A DNA stretch of 64,000 bases from Jejudonia soesokkakensis. Lineage in GTDB: Bacteria > Bacteroidota > Bacteroidia > Flavobacteriales > Flavobacteriaceae. Positions within the stretch are counted from its first letter, which is position 1; the number at the start of each line of letters is the position of its first letter. Positions 19,442 through 29,711 of this stretch are shown piece after piece. The stretch is taken from positions 682,001 to 746,000 of the forward strand of contig NZ_JBHTBN010000001.1 in NCBI RefSeq assembly GCF_042664795.1. The letters run 5' to 3'. Position numbers and translations under genes: made by a program. The notes beneath the pieces were generated by a model. The model was not told the DNA's origin. It was given only the letters and a program-made list of their open reading frames with translations, and did no database searches.

Positions 19442-21355
19442 ATGCTTAATATCCATAATTTATCGGTCTCTTTCCAAGGAGATTATTTGTTTGAAAAGAT
19501 CACCTTTCAGCTAGGCGCTGGGACTCGTGTAGGGTTAGTAGGTAAAAATGGAGCAGGGAAGTCTACGCTGCTTAAGATCATTGCTGGTGAGCAGGAATAT
19601 GACGAAGGGCAAATTGCTACCGATAAAGAAATATCCATAGGTTTTTTAAAACAGGATATCGATTTTGTAAAGGGAAGAACGGTACTAGAAGAATCCTATG
19701 AGGCTTTTACTTTGATTAAAAAGCTCGAAAAGCAACTGGCAGATATTAACACGGCACTTGCAGAGCGCACCGATTATGAAAGTGAGGGGTATAACCAGCT
19801 CATGATAGACCTCAATGATGTGCAACATCAATACGAAATTCATGGGGGGTATAACTACCAAGGAGAGACCGAACGGATTTTACAAGGGTTAGGGTTTGAA
19901 CGTAAAGATTTTGATATGCCTACCGACACGTTTTCGGGAGGGTGGCGTATGCGAATCGAGTTGGCAAAGTTATTACTTCAAAATAATGATATTCTTTTAC
20001 TGGATGAGCCTACCAATCACTTAGATATTGAATCGATATTGTGGTTAGAAGAGTTTTTACAGAATTACCCTGGAGCCGTCGTAGTGGTATCACACGATAA
20101 AATGTTTTTAGATCATGTAACTAATCGTACCATTGAGATTTCCCTCGGAAAGATTTATGACTACAACAAACCCTACAGTAAATATCTAGTGCAACGACAA
20201 GAACTGAGAGAGCAGCAATTGGCTTCGCAAAAGAATCAGCAAAAGCAGATCGATCAGACCGAAAAATTAATCGAAAAATTTAGAGCCAAAGCCAGTAAGG
20301 CGACCATGGCGCAATCCCTTATTAAAAAACTGGACAAGATCGATCGTATTGAGGTGGATGAAGATGATAACAGCGTGATGACGCTTCGGTTTCCTGTTTC
20401 TATCACGCCAGGAAAGGTCGTCATTGAAGCCGAAGGTGTTTCGAAAAGCTATGATGATAAAAAAGTGCTAAGCAAGGTTGATCTTAGGGTAGATCGTGAT
20501 AGCAAAATTGCATTTGTAGGTCAGAATGGTCAGGGAAAATCAACCTTGGCTAAGATCATCGTGGGGGATATTGACTATGAAGGTAAAATGGAACTGGGCC
20601 ATAATGTTCAAATAGGATATTTTGCTCAGAATCAAGCCGATTATCTCGATGGTTCTAAAACTGTGGAGGAAACCATGATCGATGCGGCAGACCATAAATC
20701 TCGGCCGAGAGTACGAGATATCTTGGGGTCGTTTTTGTTTAGAGGCGAGGAGGTAGATAAATATGTGCGGGTACTTTCTGGAGGAGAGCGCAATAGATTA
20801 GCACTAGCAAAACTTTTGTTACAACCCTTCAATGTATTGGTGATGGATGAGCCAACTAATCACCTTGACATTAAGTCTAAAAACGTATTAAAAGACGCTT
20901 TAAAGAATTTTGATGGTACGCTTTTGCTGGTTTCACACGACAGGGATTTTCTACAAGGGCTGAGTAATAAGGTGTATGAATTTAAAGACCGAAAAATCAA
21001 GGAGTATTTGGGCGATATCGATTATTTTTTAGAACAGCGGAATCTTCAGAATTTAAGAGAGGCCGAAAAAAGAACCGTAGTGGCTTCCGAAGCAAAAGAA
21101 AAGACAAGCGGCGGCAAACAATCGTACGAAAATCAGAAAAAACAAAAATCCCTCACCAACAAGTTGAGTAAAATTGAAGCGAATATTAATAAGTTGGAAC
21201 GCGAACTAAAAGAGATTGATGTAGAGCTCGCGATCAATTATGATGAGACCATCGCAACTCCTAACTTTTTTGATACCTATCAGGCAAAAAAAGACAAGCT
21301 CGCCAAATTGATGGAAGATTGGGAAACGGTAACACTTCGGCTAGAAAAATTATAA
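19442..21355 (+). CDS. ABC-F family ATPase (Uup/EttA-like)
   Basis: 637 residues with two ABC ATPase domains and no membrane domain: Walker A GKNGAGKSTLLK (about 34-45), signature FSGGWRMRIELAK, Walker B LLLDEPTNHLD; second set GQNGQGKST, LSGGERNRLALAK, VMDEPTNHLD. A charged linker (ABC-transporter extension) lies between them and a C-terminal coiled coil follows. Family members act on the ribosome E site or give antibiotic protection; which subtype is not decidable here. Confidence 0.93.
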   Translation: MLNIHNLSVSFQGDYLFEKITFQLGAGTRVGLVGKNGAGKSTLLKIIAGEQEYDEGQIATDKEISIGFLKQDIDFVKGRTVLEESYEAFTLIKKLEKQLADINTALAERTDYESEGYNQLMIDLNDVQHQYEIHGGYNYQGETERILQGLGFERKDFDMPTDTFSGGWRMRIELAKLLLQNNDILLLDEPTNHLDIESILWLEEFLQNYPGAVVVVSHDKMFLDHVTNRTIEISLGKIYDYNKPYSKYLVQRQELREQQLASQKNQQKQIDQTEKLIEKFRAKASKATMAQSLIKKLDKIDRIEVDEDDNSVMTLRFPVSITPGKVVIEAEGVSKSYDDKKVLSKVDLRVDRDSKIAFVGQNGQGKSTLAKIIVGDIDYEGKMELGHNVQIGYFAQNQADYLDGSKTVEETMIDAADHKSRPRVRDILGSFLFRGEEVDKYVRVLSGGERNRLALAKLLLQPFNVLVMDEPTNHLDIKSKNVLKDALKNFDGTLLLVSHDRDFLQGLSNKVYEFKDRKIKEYLGDIDYFLEQRNLQNLREAEKRTVVASEAKEKTSGGKQSYENQKKQKSLTNKLSKIEANINKLERELKEIDVELAINYDETIATPNFFDTYQAKKDKLAKLMEDWETVTLRLEKL

Positions 21356-21441
21356 GGATCCCCTCGATTTTAGGATAGTTTTAACGCAACCTCATTAGAC
21401 CATCGCTATTTTTGAAAGTCTAATCTGGAAACCAATCGACT

Positions 21442-22596
21442 GTGCGTAAAATTATACTCTTTGCTATAGGTGTGCTTATCATCGTAGGTGCTATAGTAGC
21501 TGCCCATTTTATTATAAAAGCCAACACCAAGGAAAAACCAAAAGCAGAAAAAGTTGTAAAAACTGTATTTGTAGAGGAAGTGGCTAATAGGACCATTCCA
21601 ATTGTAATTCCTGCCAATGGGAATCTTGTGGCAAAAAACAGACTAGAATTGTACAGTGAAGTACAAGGAGTATTTCGAAGCAGTGCTCACGATTTTAAGC
21701 CTGGTCAAGCATATCGAAAAGGTGAAACCTTACTTAGACTGGATTCTTCGGAATATTATGCCTCTGTGCAGGCTGCGAAAAGTGAGTTTTATAATTTGGT
21801 TACTTCTTTAATGCCCGATCTTCGTTTGGATTACCCCGAAGCATTTCCAAAATGGAATAATTATCTCAATAATTTTGATATGAATGGGGCTGTGCCAAGC
21901 CTGCCTGAAACAACTTCAGAAAAGGTTGGGTATTTTATTACTGGAAGGGGAGTCAATGCCGCCTATTACAATGTAAAAAATCTGGAACAACGATTAGGAA
22001 AATATTCTATTAGAGCTCCTTTTTCTGGAATAGTTACTGAAGCATTGGTAACCAAAGGAACTTTAATTCGGTCGGGTCAAAAATTAGGGGAGTTTATAGA
22101 TACCTCGGTTTTTGAATTGGAACTTTCTATTGGTAAAAAATTTAGTGACCTACTAGCGATTGGCGAGTCTGTTTTGCTGAAAACCGTCGATACCAATAAA
22201 GAATATATGGGGAAGGTGGTACGTGTCAATGGAAGAATTGATCAGGCAACTCAAACCATAAAAGTTTTTGTACAGGTTGAAGGAGAAGATTTGAAAGAGG
22301 GGATGTTTTTGGAGGCGCAACTTGAGGCCAGTGAAGAAACGAATGCCATCAATATTCCTAGAAAATTACTGGTAGACCAAGATCAATTATTTATTTTAAA
22401 AGATAGTGTCTTGGATGTTATGAAGGTGAATCCTGTTTATTTTTCTACAGATAGTGTTGTTGTAAAGGGGGTGCCAGACGGGACTTTAATCTTATCCAGG
22501 CCCATCACGGGTGGATACACTGGCATGCTAGTAAAAGTGGGTAATGAGGAGGAGAAGGTTGACGGAAATTCATCAGCTAAAGGCAGTCAGGAATGA
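21442..22596 (+). CDS. RND efflux periplasmic adaptor (membrane fusion protein)
   Basis: 384-residue HlyD/AcrA-type adaptor that links the inner-membrane pump to the outer-membrane channel. One N-terminal membrane helix (about 3-24), lipoyl-type halves (NRLELYSEVQGVF; YSIRAPFSGIVTEALVTKG), short coiled coil between them, and a beta-barrel domain. It starts at GTG (21442). Its stop overlaps the pump start (ATGA), so translation is coupled. First gene of an adaptor-pump-channel operon. Confidence 0.93.
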   Translation: MRKIILFAIGVLIIVGAIVAAHFIIKANTKEKPKAEKVVKTVFVEEVANRTIPIVIPANGNLVAKNRLELYSEVQGVFRSSAHDFKPGQAYRKGETLLRLDSSEYYASVQAAKSEFYNLVTSLMPDLRLDYPEAFPKWNNYLNNFDMNGAVPSLPETTSEKVGYFITGRGVNAAYYNVKNLEQRLGKYSIRAPFSGIVTEALVTKGTLIRSGQKLGEFIDTSVFELELSIGKKFSDLLAIGESVLLKTVDTNKEYMGKVVRVNGRIDQATQTIKVFVQVEGEDLKEGMFLEAQLEASEETNAINIPRKLLVDQDQLFILKDSVLDVMKVNPVYFSTDSVVVKGVPDGTLILSRPITGGYTGMLVKVGNEEEKVDGNSSAKGSQE

Positions 22597-25500
22597 AAAA
22601 ACTCATCAGTTATTTTATAAAATACCATGTCGCTACCAATGTGCTTATACTGGCGTTTATCATTTTTGGTGTTATTGGTATTTTTCAGTTAAAATCTTCC
22701 TTCTTTCCGTTACAAGAGGCAGAAATTATAACAATTTCGGTAGCCTATCCAGGAGCAGCTCCTCAAGAAATTGAAGAAGGAGTCATTTTAAAAATAGAAG
22801 ATAATTTAAAAGGGCTTATTGGAGTTGAACGGGTTACCTCGGTTTCTAGAGAAAGCGGGGGAAGCATTACGGTTGAAATTGAAAGTGATGAGGACATCAA
22901 TGATATGCTGGCTGAAGTCAAAAATGCAGTAGATCGCGTGCCTAATTTTCCTACGGGGATGGAGCCATTGGTAGTTGCTAAGCAAGAACAGATACGGCAA
23001 ACCATCGATTTTGCCATTAGTGGCGATAACATTGAGTTAACGGCGTTAAAACAGATTGGTCGTCAAGTAGAAAATGATCTTCGGGCGATGGAAGGCATCT
23101 CTCAAATTACTGTTTCAGGCTATCCCGAAGAAGAAATAGAAATTGCTATACGTGAAAATGACCTCTTAGCCTATAATCTGACATTTACCGAAGTTGCCAA
23201 TGCAGTAGCTCAGGCCAATATTCTTACAACTGGAGGAAATATTAAAACAGATGCAGAAGATTACTTAATTAGAGCCAGTAACCGATCCTATTATGGAGAC
23301 GAACTCAATAATTTAGTGGTGCGCTCTCAACAGGATGGAACATTAGTGCTTTTAAAGGATGTTGCCACCGTGAGAGATCGCTTTTCTGAGACTCCCAATG
23401 CTTCTTATTTTAATGGCAATGTCGCCGTGAATATTGAAATTACGAATACCAATAGTGAAGACCTTATTTCTGCTGCAGATCAAGTGAATGCCTATATTGA
23501 AGAATTCAATGAAAAGTATACGGGTGTTACAATCGATGTGGTTAGTGATTCCTCCATCCGACTTGAACAGCGAACTGCTTTACTGTTAGAAAATGGTGCT
23601 GTAGGAATTCTTTTGGTGCTTTTGTTTTTATCCTTCTTTCTGAATACGAGGCTTGCGTTCTGGGTGGCTTTTGGGCTTCCAATCTCCTTTTTAGGGATGT
23701 TTATTTTTGCTGATCTTTTTGGGGTGACCATCAATGTATTGTCTTTGTTCGGGATGATTATTGTGATTGGAATACTGGTGGATGACGGTATCGTTATTTC
23801 TGAAAATATCTATCAGCATTACGAAAAGGGAAAGCCAAGAATACAGGCTGCAATTGATGGTACTATGGAAGTGTTGCCTCCCATTGTGGCTGCGATCACG
23901 ACTACCGTTTTGGCTTTTGCTACCTTTCTTTTTCTCGACGGAAGGATAGGTAACTTCTTTGGGGAAGTTTCGGTCATAGTAATTTTAACGTTAGTGGTTT
24001 CACTGGTGGAAGCGCTCATCATTCTTCCTGCGCACATAGCTCATTCTAAAGCATTAGTTTCAGAAACTGAAGAAGAGCGTAAAAATAAAAAGGGAATTGC
24101 TAAAATCTTTTCAAAATTGCGTGTCTTTAACGAATATGGAGATCGGTTTATGGGCTATTGTCGGGACAATTTATACAGTCCGGTACTCAAATTTGCATTG
24201 AAACAACGATTTATCACCTTTTCAATTCTCGCTGCTTTAATGATTTTGACCATAGGGAGTTTAAATGGCGGTATTATAGGCACTGCATTTTTTCCTAGTA
24301 TTGCCAGTGATAGGGTAAGTATCAACTTGCTAATGCCAGAAGGAACCAATCCCAAGCTAACCGATTCGATTATTACATTGGTAGAAGATGCCGCATGGCG
24401 TGTTAACGAGGACTATACTTCAAGGCAAACGGGAAACAAACAAGTAGTAGAAAATATCATCAAACGGGTAGGGCCTGGAAACAATAAAGCTTCTTTGCAA
24501 GTCAATTTATTACCTGGGGAGGAACGGGATTTTTCTTCTCCAGACATTACCGCGTCGATACGAAAAGAAGTGGGGCCCATCTTTGGAACCGAGCGTCTTA
24601 CCTTTGGTTCTGGCGGAAACTTTGGAGGAAGTCCGGTGTCTATTTCGTTATTAGGAAATACTACCGACGAATTGAAAGCGGCAAAAAATGAATTAAGACA
24701 AGCATTAGAAGACAATCCGTTGCTGGCAGATGTCACCGATACAGATCCTGAAGGAATTAAAGAGATCAATGTAGTACTCAATGAAACTGCGTATGCGTTG
24801 GGGCTCAATCTTCGGGAAGTGATGAGCCAGATACGAGCAGGATTTTTTGGATTACAGGCACAACGTTTTCAAAGAGGACAGGATGAAATACGCGTATGGG
24901 TTCGATACGATAAAGAAAATCGCGAATCGATCAACGATCTGGATGATATGCGCATTATCACCCCTAGTGGTGTGCGGGTTCCGTTTAGTGAGATTGCGAG
25001 TTATGAAATTAGAAGAGGGGACGAGTCCATTAGCCATTTAAATGGACAACGAGAAATACAGGTAAGTGCAGATATGGAAGACCCAAAAGGCAGCCCGACA
25101 GAAATACTGGACGACATTCGTGAAAATGTGATGCCCGATATATTATCCAAATATCCTTCGGTAAGTGCTTTGTATGAAGGGCAAAACAGAGAGGCAAAAA
25201 AATTGACAGATTCTGCAAAGACAGTGGTGCCTATTATTATTTTTCTAATATATATTGTAATCGCTTTTACTTTCCGAAGTTATAGTCAGCCGTTATTATT
25301 ATTAATCATGATCCCTTTTAGCTTTATCGCCGTAGGATGGGGACACTGGTTTCATGACTTTCCTATCAACATCCTGTCTGCCTTAGGAATTATTGCATTG
25401 ATTGGAATTATGGTCAACGACGGATTGGTACTTATTGGGAAATTCAATTCTTTCTTGAGAGAAGGGATGAAATTTGATGAAGCATTATACGAAGCAGGAA

Positions 25501-25790
25501 GAGCGCGATTTAGAGCTATTTTTCTAACCTCTATAACGACCATTGCGGGAATTGCACCTTTGTTATTAGAAAAGAGCAGACAAGCCCAGTTTTTAAAGCC
25601 TATGGCGATCTCTATTGCCTACGGAATAGGTATTGCGACGGTATTGACTCTTGTGATTTTGCCACTGTTATTGTCCTTTACAAATACGGTAAAAACGAAT
25701 TCAAAATGGCTAGTTACTGGAAATAAAGTAAGTAGGGAAGAAGTAGAACGCGCTATAAAAGAAGAAAAAGTAGAAAATGAAGAGCATTAA
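22593..25790 (+). CDS. RND efflux transporter permease (AcrB-type)
   Basis: 1065-residue resistance-nodulation-division pump using the proton gradient. Twelve membrane helices in the classic 1+5 / 1+5 layout, with helix 4 carrying the proton-relay acids in GILVDDGIVISENIYQ, and porter-domain motifs such as SVAYPGAAPQEIEEGV and VSGYPEEEIEI. Substrate is unknown: drug, metal-free small molecule or lipid export are all possible. Overlaps the adaptor by 4 nt and the TolC gene by 14 nt. Confidence 0.95.
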   Translation: MKKLISYFIKYHVATNVLILAFIIFGVIGIFQLKSSFFPLQEAEIITISVAYPGAAPQEIEEGVILKIEDNLKGLIGVERVTSVSRESGGSITVEIESDEDINDMLAEVKNAVDRVPNFPTGMEPLVVAKQEQIRQTIDFAISGDNIELTALKQIGRQVENDLRAMEGISQITVSGYPEEEIEIAIRENDLLAYNLTFTEVANAVAQANILTTGGNIKTDAEDYLIRASNRSYYGDELNNLVVRSQQDGTLVLLKDVATVRDRFSETPNASYFNGNVAVNIEITNTNSEDLISAADQVNAYIEEFNEKYTGVTIDVVSDSSIRLEQRTALLLENGAVGILLVLLFLSFFLNTRLAFWVAFGLPISFLGMFIFADLFGVTINVLSLFGMIIVIGILVDDGIVISENIYQHYEKGKPRIQAAIDGTMEVLPPIVAAITTTVLAFATFLFLDGRIGNFFGEVSVIVILTLVVSLVEALIILPAHIAHSKALVSETEEERKNKKGIAKIFSKLRVFNEYGDRFMGYCRDNLYSPVLKFALKQRFITFSILAALMILTIGSLNGGIIGTAFFPSIASDRVSINLLMPEGTNPKLTDSIITLVEDAAWRVNEDYTSRQTGNKQVVENIIKRVGPGNNKASLQVNLLPGEERDFSSPDITASIRKEVGPIFGTERLTFGSGGNFGGSPVSISLLGNTTDELKAAKNELRQALEDNPLLADVTDTDPEGIKEINVVLNETAYALGLNLREVMSQIRAGFFGLQAQRFQRGQDEIRVWVRYDKENRESINDLDDMRIITPSGVRVPFSEIASYEIRRGDESISHLNGQREIQVSADMEDPKGSPTEILDDIRENVMPDILSKYPSVSALYEGQNREAKKLTDSAKTVVPIIIFLIYIVIAFTFRSYSQPLLLLIMIPFSFIAVGWGHWFHDFPINILSALGIIALIGIMVNDGLVLIGKFNSFLREGMKFDEALYEAGRARFRAIFLTSITTIAGIAPLLLEKSRQAQFLKPMAISIAYGIGIATVLTLVILPLLLSFTNTVKTNSKWLVTGNKVSREEVERAIKEEKVENEEH

Positions 25791-27096
25791 ACTAATAATC
25801 ATCAGCCTGATTTCGATGAGTACGTTATGGTCTCAGGACGCTAATTTTTTATCGAAAGAAGAAGCGATCAAAGAAACCCTTGAAAATAACTTCGGAATTA
25901 AAATAGCGAAGAATAGTGTCCTAGTTTCAGATAATAATCAGAATATATTAAACTCTGGGTATTTACCCTCTCTTACTGGAAACGCGGGGGCGAATTATAA
26001 TATCGAAAATCAAGAGGTAACATTTAATGATGGGACTTCACGATCGATCGATGGTGCCGAAACAACTCGGTACAATGCTTCAATAAACCTTAATTATACA
26101 TTATTTGATGGTCTGGGGAGATTCTATGACTTTAAGAGATTAAAAGAAGAATACAATCTTACCGAGCTGCAGGCTAGAGAGACTATAGAAACAACGTTAT
26201 TGCAGTTATTCTCTGTGTACTACGAAGTAGCCAGACTAACCGAAAACGAGGTGGTTTTACAGCAAACCTTTCAGAATACAAAACAGCGATTAACGAGAGC
26301 TGAATACAGTTTTGATTATGGACAAGTAAACAAATTGGAGGTATTGAATGCCGAGGTAGACATAGTAACCGACAGTATCAATCTTTTAAATACCCGGCAG
26401 GAACTTGCCAATGCCAAACGGGATCTCAATGTTATTACAAACAAAGGGTTAGAACGGATCTTTACAGTAGATACCACCGTTGCATTTACCAATGAATTGC
26501 GAATTGAACAATTTATAAGAGAAGCCGATACCACGAATGTACGTTTGCTTCAGGCAGAAAGGAATATAGTCATTGGCGATTATAATTATAAAGCGAGCAA
26601 ATCTATATTTCTACCAACGATAGGGCTTACAGGATCCTATGGTTGGAATGAAGGGAATTTTCCCAGTACTAGTTTTGCCAGTTCAAATACCTCTACGGGT
26701 TTTGCTGCAGGTTTATCATTGACCTGGAGCTTTTTTGATGGGGGCAGCGGCATTACTACGATTAAAAATGCTAAGATCAATTATGCCAATCAAGAGTTGT
26801 TTAAAAGTCAGATTGCAAACGAAGTGGAACGGGATATAGCAAATGCCAAAGGAAATTATTTAAATCGGTTAAATGTATATAGACTGCAAGAACAAAATGT
26901 AATTACTGCCACTAATAATTACGAGCGTTCTAATGAACGCTATAAACTAGGGCAAATCACTTCTGTAGAGTTACGGCAGGCACAATTAAATTTGTTAAAT
27001 GCAAAAACGAATAAGAACTTGGCAAAATATGAGGCTAAATTGGCGGAGTTAGAGTTGCTTCAGTTAACGGGTCAATTACTAAATATCGAATTTTAA
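25777..27096 (+). CDS. TolC-family outer-membrane efflux protein
   Basis: 439 residues: signal peptide (about 1-19), then two repeated OEP halves of long amphipathic helices (NVITATNNYERSNERYKLGQITSVELRQAQ is the second-half signature). Forms the trimeric outer-membrane channel of the efflux complex with the two preceding genes. Translationally coupled to both neighbours. Confidence 0.94.
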   Translation: MKSIKLIIISLISMSTLWSQDANFLSKEEAIKETLENNFGIKIAKNSVLVSDNNQNILNSGYLPSLTGNAGANYNIENQEVTFNDGTSRSIDGAETTRYNASINLNYTLFDGLGRFYDFKRLKEEYNLTELQARETIETTLLQLFSVYYEVARLTENEVVLQQTFQNTKQRLTRAEYSFDYGQVNKLEVLNAEVDIVTDSINLLNTRQELANAKRDLNVITNKGLERIFTVDTTVAFTNELRIEQFIREADTTNVRLLQAERNIVIGDYNYKASKSIFLPTIGLTGSYGWNEGNFPSTSFASSNTSTGFAAGLSLTWSFFDGGSGITTIKNAKINYANQELFKSQIANEVERDIANAKGNYLNRLNVYRLQEQNVITATNNYERSNERYKLGQITSVELRQAQLNLLNAKTNKNLAKYEAKLAELELLQLTGQLLNIEF

Positions 27097-27278
27097 TGGA
27101 AGAACATTTTTTTCAGTGTCCGTATTGCTGGGAAGAGATTTCTATGTTATTAGATGTATCGGTTTCGTTTCAGAAATACATTGAAGACTGTGAAGTTTGT
27201 TGCAATCCTATTGAAGTTTCAGTAGGGTATGAAGATGGTGTATTGAATTCATTTTCAGCAAATAGCATTGAGCAGTAG
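27096..27278 (+). CDS. CPXCG-motif cysteine-rich protein
   Basis: 60-residue small zinc-binding-like protein with paired cysteines CPYCWE and CEVCCNP, the CPXCG family layout. Its ATG overlaps the tolC-like stop by one base. Function unknown. Confidence 0.85.
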   Translation: MEEHFFQCPYCWEEISMLLDVSVSFQKYIEDCEVCCNPIEVSVGYEDGVLNSFSANSIEQ

Positions 27279-27318
27279 ATTTTTTTTAGTATCTTTAAGA
27301 TAACTAATTAATTGGGGC

Positions 27319-27672
27319 ATGCATTCAAGTTTTACTTTTTCTAAAGATACCGTTGGTTTTTTAATTGATGGAAATGTCAATGAAAAGGCCATCAACAAGC
27401 TGCAAATTGAAATTCTAGAAAAATTAAAATCCTTTGACAAAATTAATCTCTACCTGGAAGACTCCAATATTGAAAGTTTTACGTTACCAGCCATCGTGAA
27501 CCAATTAATGTTTAAATTGGAACATGGTGATCGGTTTAGAAAAATTGCCATCGTTACAGATCGTAAATGGATCCATATGTGTGGGAGTATTGAAAATATA
27601 TTCCTTTCGGGAACCTTAAAGAATTTTGATATTTCGGAACGCTTAAAAGCGATGAACTGGATTAGCTCCTAG
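27319..27672 (+). CDS. SpoIIAA-like/STAS-fold protein
   Basis: 117-residue soluble protein matching the SpoIIAA-like (CRAL-TRIO/STAS-related) group: FSKDTVGFLIDGNVNEKAINKL at the N-terminus and FRKIAIVTDRKWIHMCGSIEN toward the C-terminus. These are small lipid- or protein-binding domains of uncertain role. Convergent with the AsmA-like gene, overlapping it by 11 nt at the 3' ends. Confidence 0.8.
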   Translation: MHSSFTFSKDTVGFLIDGNVNEKAINKLQIEILEKLKSFDKINLYLEDSNIESFTLPAIVNQLMFKLEHGDRFRKIAIVTDRKWIHMCGSIENIFLSGTLKNFDISERLKAMNWISS

Positions 27673-29290
27673 CTCTGGTTGCACGTCTAGCTTTTCTTTT
27701 TTCAGATCGGGACGCGCTAGTTTCTTTTGTGCTATTTGAACCTCCCGTAAGTGTCGCTTTGAGACCCGATTCGGTGTTAAGCCATAAATAGTTAAAAAAC
27801 GACTTTGTTTTATTTCTGGTTGCATTTCCACTACCTTCTCTAAAACTGTTTTCTTCATTGTCGCTATCTTTTTTAATAAAAAGATTGGCAATAGCAGAAA
27901 CAAATCCTTTTTTATCACGACCATTATCTCCCAGTATTGAAACTTTAAAATCATCGTAATTCATCCGCATATCAATCATTGAAGTATTGTTATCGCCACT
28001 GATGGTGAAATAGGTTTTGTTGGTCATACCTTCGAGTTTCACTTTTAAGTTTGGTTGTGTAAACTTATTGAGTTCTGCTGCCGCAAGCGACCCAATTTCG
28101 GCTTTAAACAGAAACTGATCTGCAGTATTCGTTACATCAAACTCCCAGTTCACATTAAACGGTGTATTTTCCATAAACTCAGCTTTGATATCAATTTGAG
28201 TTTTCGTTCCTGAAGGATATGTATTACTAGCATTATAAATAGAAGCAAAAAGATTTGAAAAATTGATCGTACCCCCGCTATTATCTGCCTTTACTCTTTC
28301 GGTATAGGTAATAGCGCCATTTTTTATTTCAATTTCATCCACGGTTAAGTCGAAATTAAGATCTCTAAGCATTTTGCTGTACAGCGGTTTTATTTTAGGA
28401 TCGTCTGCTAGTAGTTTATTTCTATAAATCACTGCCTTTGGATCTTCAAAGAGTATTTGAGGGACGTTTACAAAAAGTCTGTTGTTTTTAAATCCGAAAT
28501 CTATCTCTGAAGCTGTTAGACTGTTAAAGTCGATATCGAAGTGATCCCTTTCTACGGAAAGTATATTGGACAGTTGTTGTCTGGAATATTTGGTACGAAG
28601 ATTTATTTTTTGAATCGCTAGTTTTTTGTCTTTTAGCTTCAGATCTCCAACCGAAACATTTTCGTAGGGACTCACTTTCAGAAAAACTGAATCTGTTTCT
28701 GCTTCATATTCTGAAAATTCAAGCGGTAACCTTCGTTTTAAGGTTTCAGAAGTAACTAAAATATCGTCAATCTCTATGGTGAGATTTTCAGCATACATAA
28801 AAATAGAATCCTTAGTCGCATCGATAATTTTTAATGTGGTGTTGTCAATGCTTAGTTCATCCACAATAACAGGTTTGTATAAACGGATGGGTGCTTTGCG
28901 AACCGTATCTGTACTTGTAATAAGCCGGTCTTTATAATAGGTGATGACGGGGCTTTTAAGCTTAATATCTTCTATATGTATTTCTTCATTAAAAAGGTAA
29001 TCCCAGTAGCTTACTTCTTCGATAATGATCTTATCCAGGGTAATAAAGGTATGTTGCTGATTGTCTTTTTTATTCTGAAAGACTACAGAAGGCTCAAAAA
29101 TGGTAATCGTACCCCTAAGAACATCGAGATTCATTCGTTTGTAGGATTGAGAAATGTTTGAAGGTAACTGAGTTGCTAAAAAATTTTCTACTTTATTTTT
29201 TACAGTATAATTTATATACATGGTGGCAAGAAGGCCTATGATGATGATAGCCCCAATACTACTAATTATCCAGCGAAGTGTTTTTGACAT
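27662..29290 (-). CDS. AsmA-like inner-membrane protein (DUF748-type)
   Basis: 542 residues: one N-terminal membrane helix (about 8-30) followed by a long periplasmic beta-rich region with repeated strands (DVLRGTITIFEPSVVF, NTTLKIIDATKDSIFM, DEIEIKNGAITYTERV), as in AsmA/DUF748 proteins thought to bridge lipid transport between membranes. The C-terminus is basic and Ser/Arg-rich. I use the ATG at 29290; two upstream codons begin with TTG. Confidence 0.75.
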   Translation of the reverse strand: MSKTLRWIISSIGAIIIIGLLATMYINYTVKNKVENFLATQLPSNISQSYKRMNLDVLRGTITIFEPSVVFQNKKDNQQHTFITLDKIIIEEVSYWDYLFNEEIHIEDIKLKSPVITYYKDRLITSTDTVRKAPIRLYKPVIVDELSIDNTTLKIIDATKDSIFMYAENLTIEIDDILVTSETLKRRLPLEFSEYEAETDSVFLKVSPYENVSVGDLKLKDKKLAIQKINLRTKYSRQQLSNILSVERDHFDIDFNSLTASEIDFGFKNNRLFVNVPQILFEDPKAVIYRNKLLADDPKIKPLYSKMLRDLNFDLTVDEIEIKNGAITYTERVKADNSGGTINFSNLFASIYNASNTYPSGTKTQIDIKAEFMENTPFNVNWEFDVTNTADQFLFKAEIGSLAAAELNKFTQPNLKVKLEGMTNKTYFTISGDNNTSMIDMRMNYDDFKVSILGDNGRDKKGFVSAIANLFIKKDSDNEENSFREGSGNATRNKTKSFFNYLWLNTESGLKATLTGGSNSTKETSASRSEKRKARRATRARS

Positions 29291-29360
29291 ATTCAAATGT
29301 ACTAAACAAGCAGTTGAGGTAGAAATGTTTGTGATTTTTTGTTAAATATTTTCTACTGCC

Positions 29361-29393
29361 TTGTGGTAAGAATTAAAAATCATTGTATATTTG
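29361..29393 (+). promoter_or_regulatory. Putative tRNA promoter
   Basis: TTG at 29361 and a perfect -7 element TATATTTG at 29386-29393. Transcription would start about 29400, just before the first tRNA-like remnant and upstream of tRNA-fMet. Confidence 0.55.
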
Positions 29394-29403
29394 CAGTCCA
29401 CAT

Positions 29404-29450
29404 CGCGGGCTTAGCGCAGATAGCTAACTCGTCGGGATTGAGCCCGAAGC
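29404..29450 (+). pseudogene. Degenerate tRNA-like remnant
   Basis: Starts CGCGGGCTTAGCGCAGATAG and contains CTCGTCGGG...CCCGAAG, matching the acceptor, D and anticodon arms of the intact tRNA at 29585, but the anticodon loop is altered (ATTGAG) and the T arm is missing. Probably a relic of earlier insertion or duplication at this tRNA locus. Confidence 0.5.
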
Positions 29451-29473
29451 CCTTTAAGATGAAAAAGACATAT

Positions 29474-29490
29474 CGCGGGATAGAGCAGTA
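29474..29490 (+). pseudogene. tRNA 5'-end fragment
   Basis: CGCGGGATAGAGCAGTA is identical to the first 17 nt of tRNA-fMet (29585-29601), then diverges into an unrelated small inverted repeat (TCCCGTAACCAGTACGGGA). Confidence 0.55.
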
Positions 29491-29584
29491 TCCCGTAACC
29501 AGTACGGGACAGGGTACCTACCAGTTTAGTACTAGTTAAGAAAGAAATTGCAAAGTTGAGTATAATCAGCTTTTTAAGATACAT

Positions 29585-29658
<74 letters not shown>

Positions 29659-29680
29659 AAAGGCTTAAGTGCCATTAACA

Positions 29681-29711
29681 AACGGTTAGTTCACTACTAA
29701 CCGTTTTTTTT
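29681..29711 (+). terminator. Terminator between tRNA-fMet and integrase
   Basis: Stem AACGGTTAG/CTAACCGTT, loop TTCACTA, then a T-run ending directly at the integrase ATG (29712). Confidence 0.8.
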
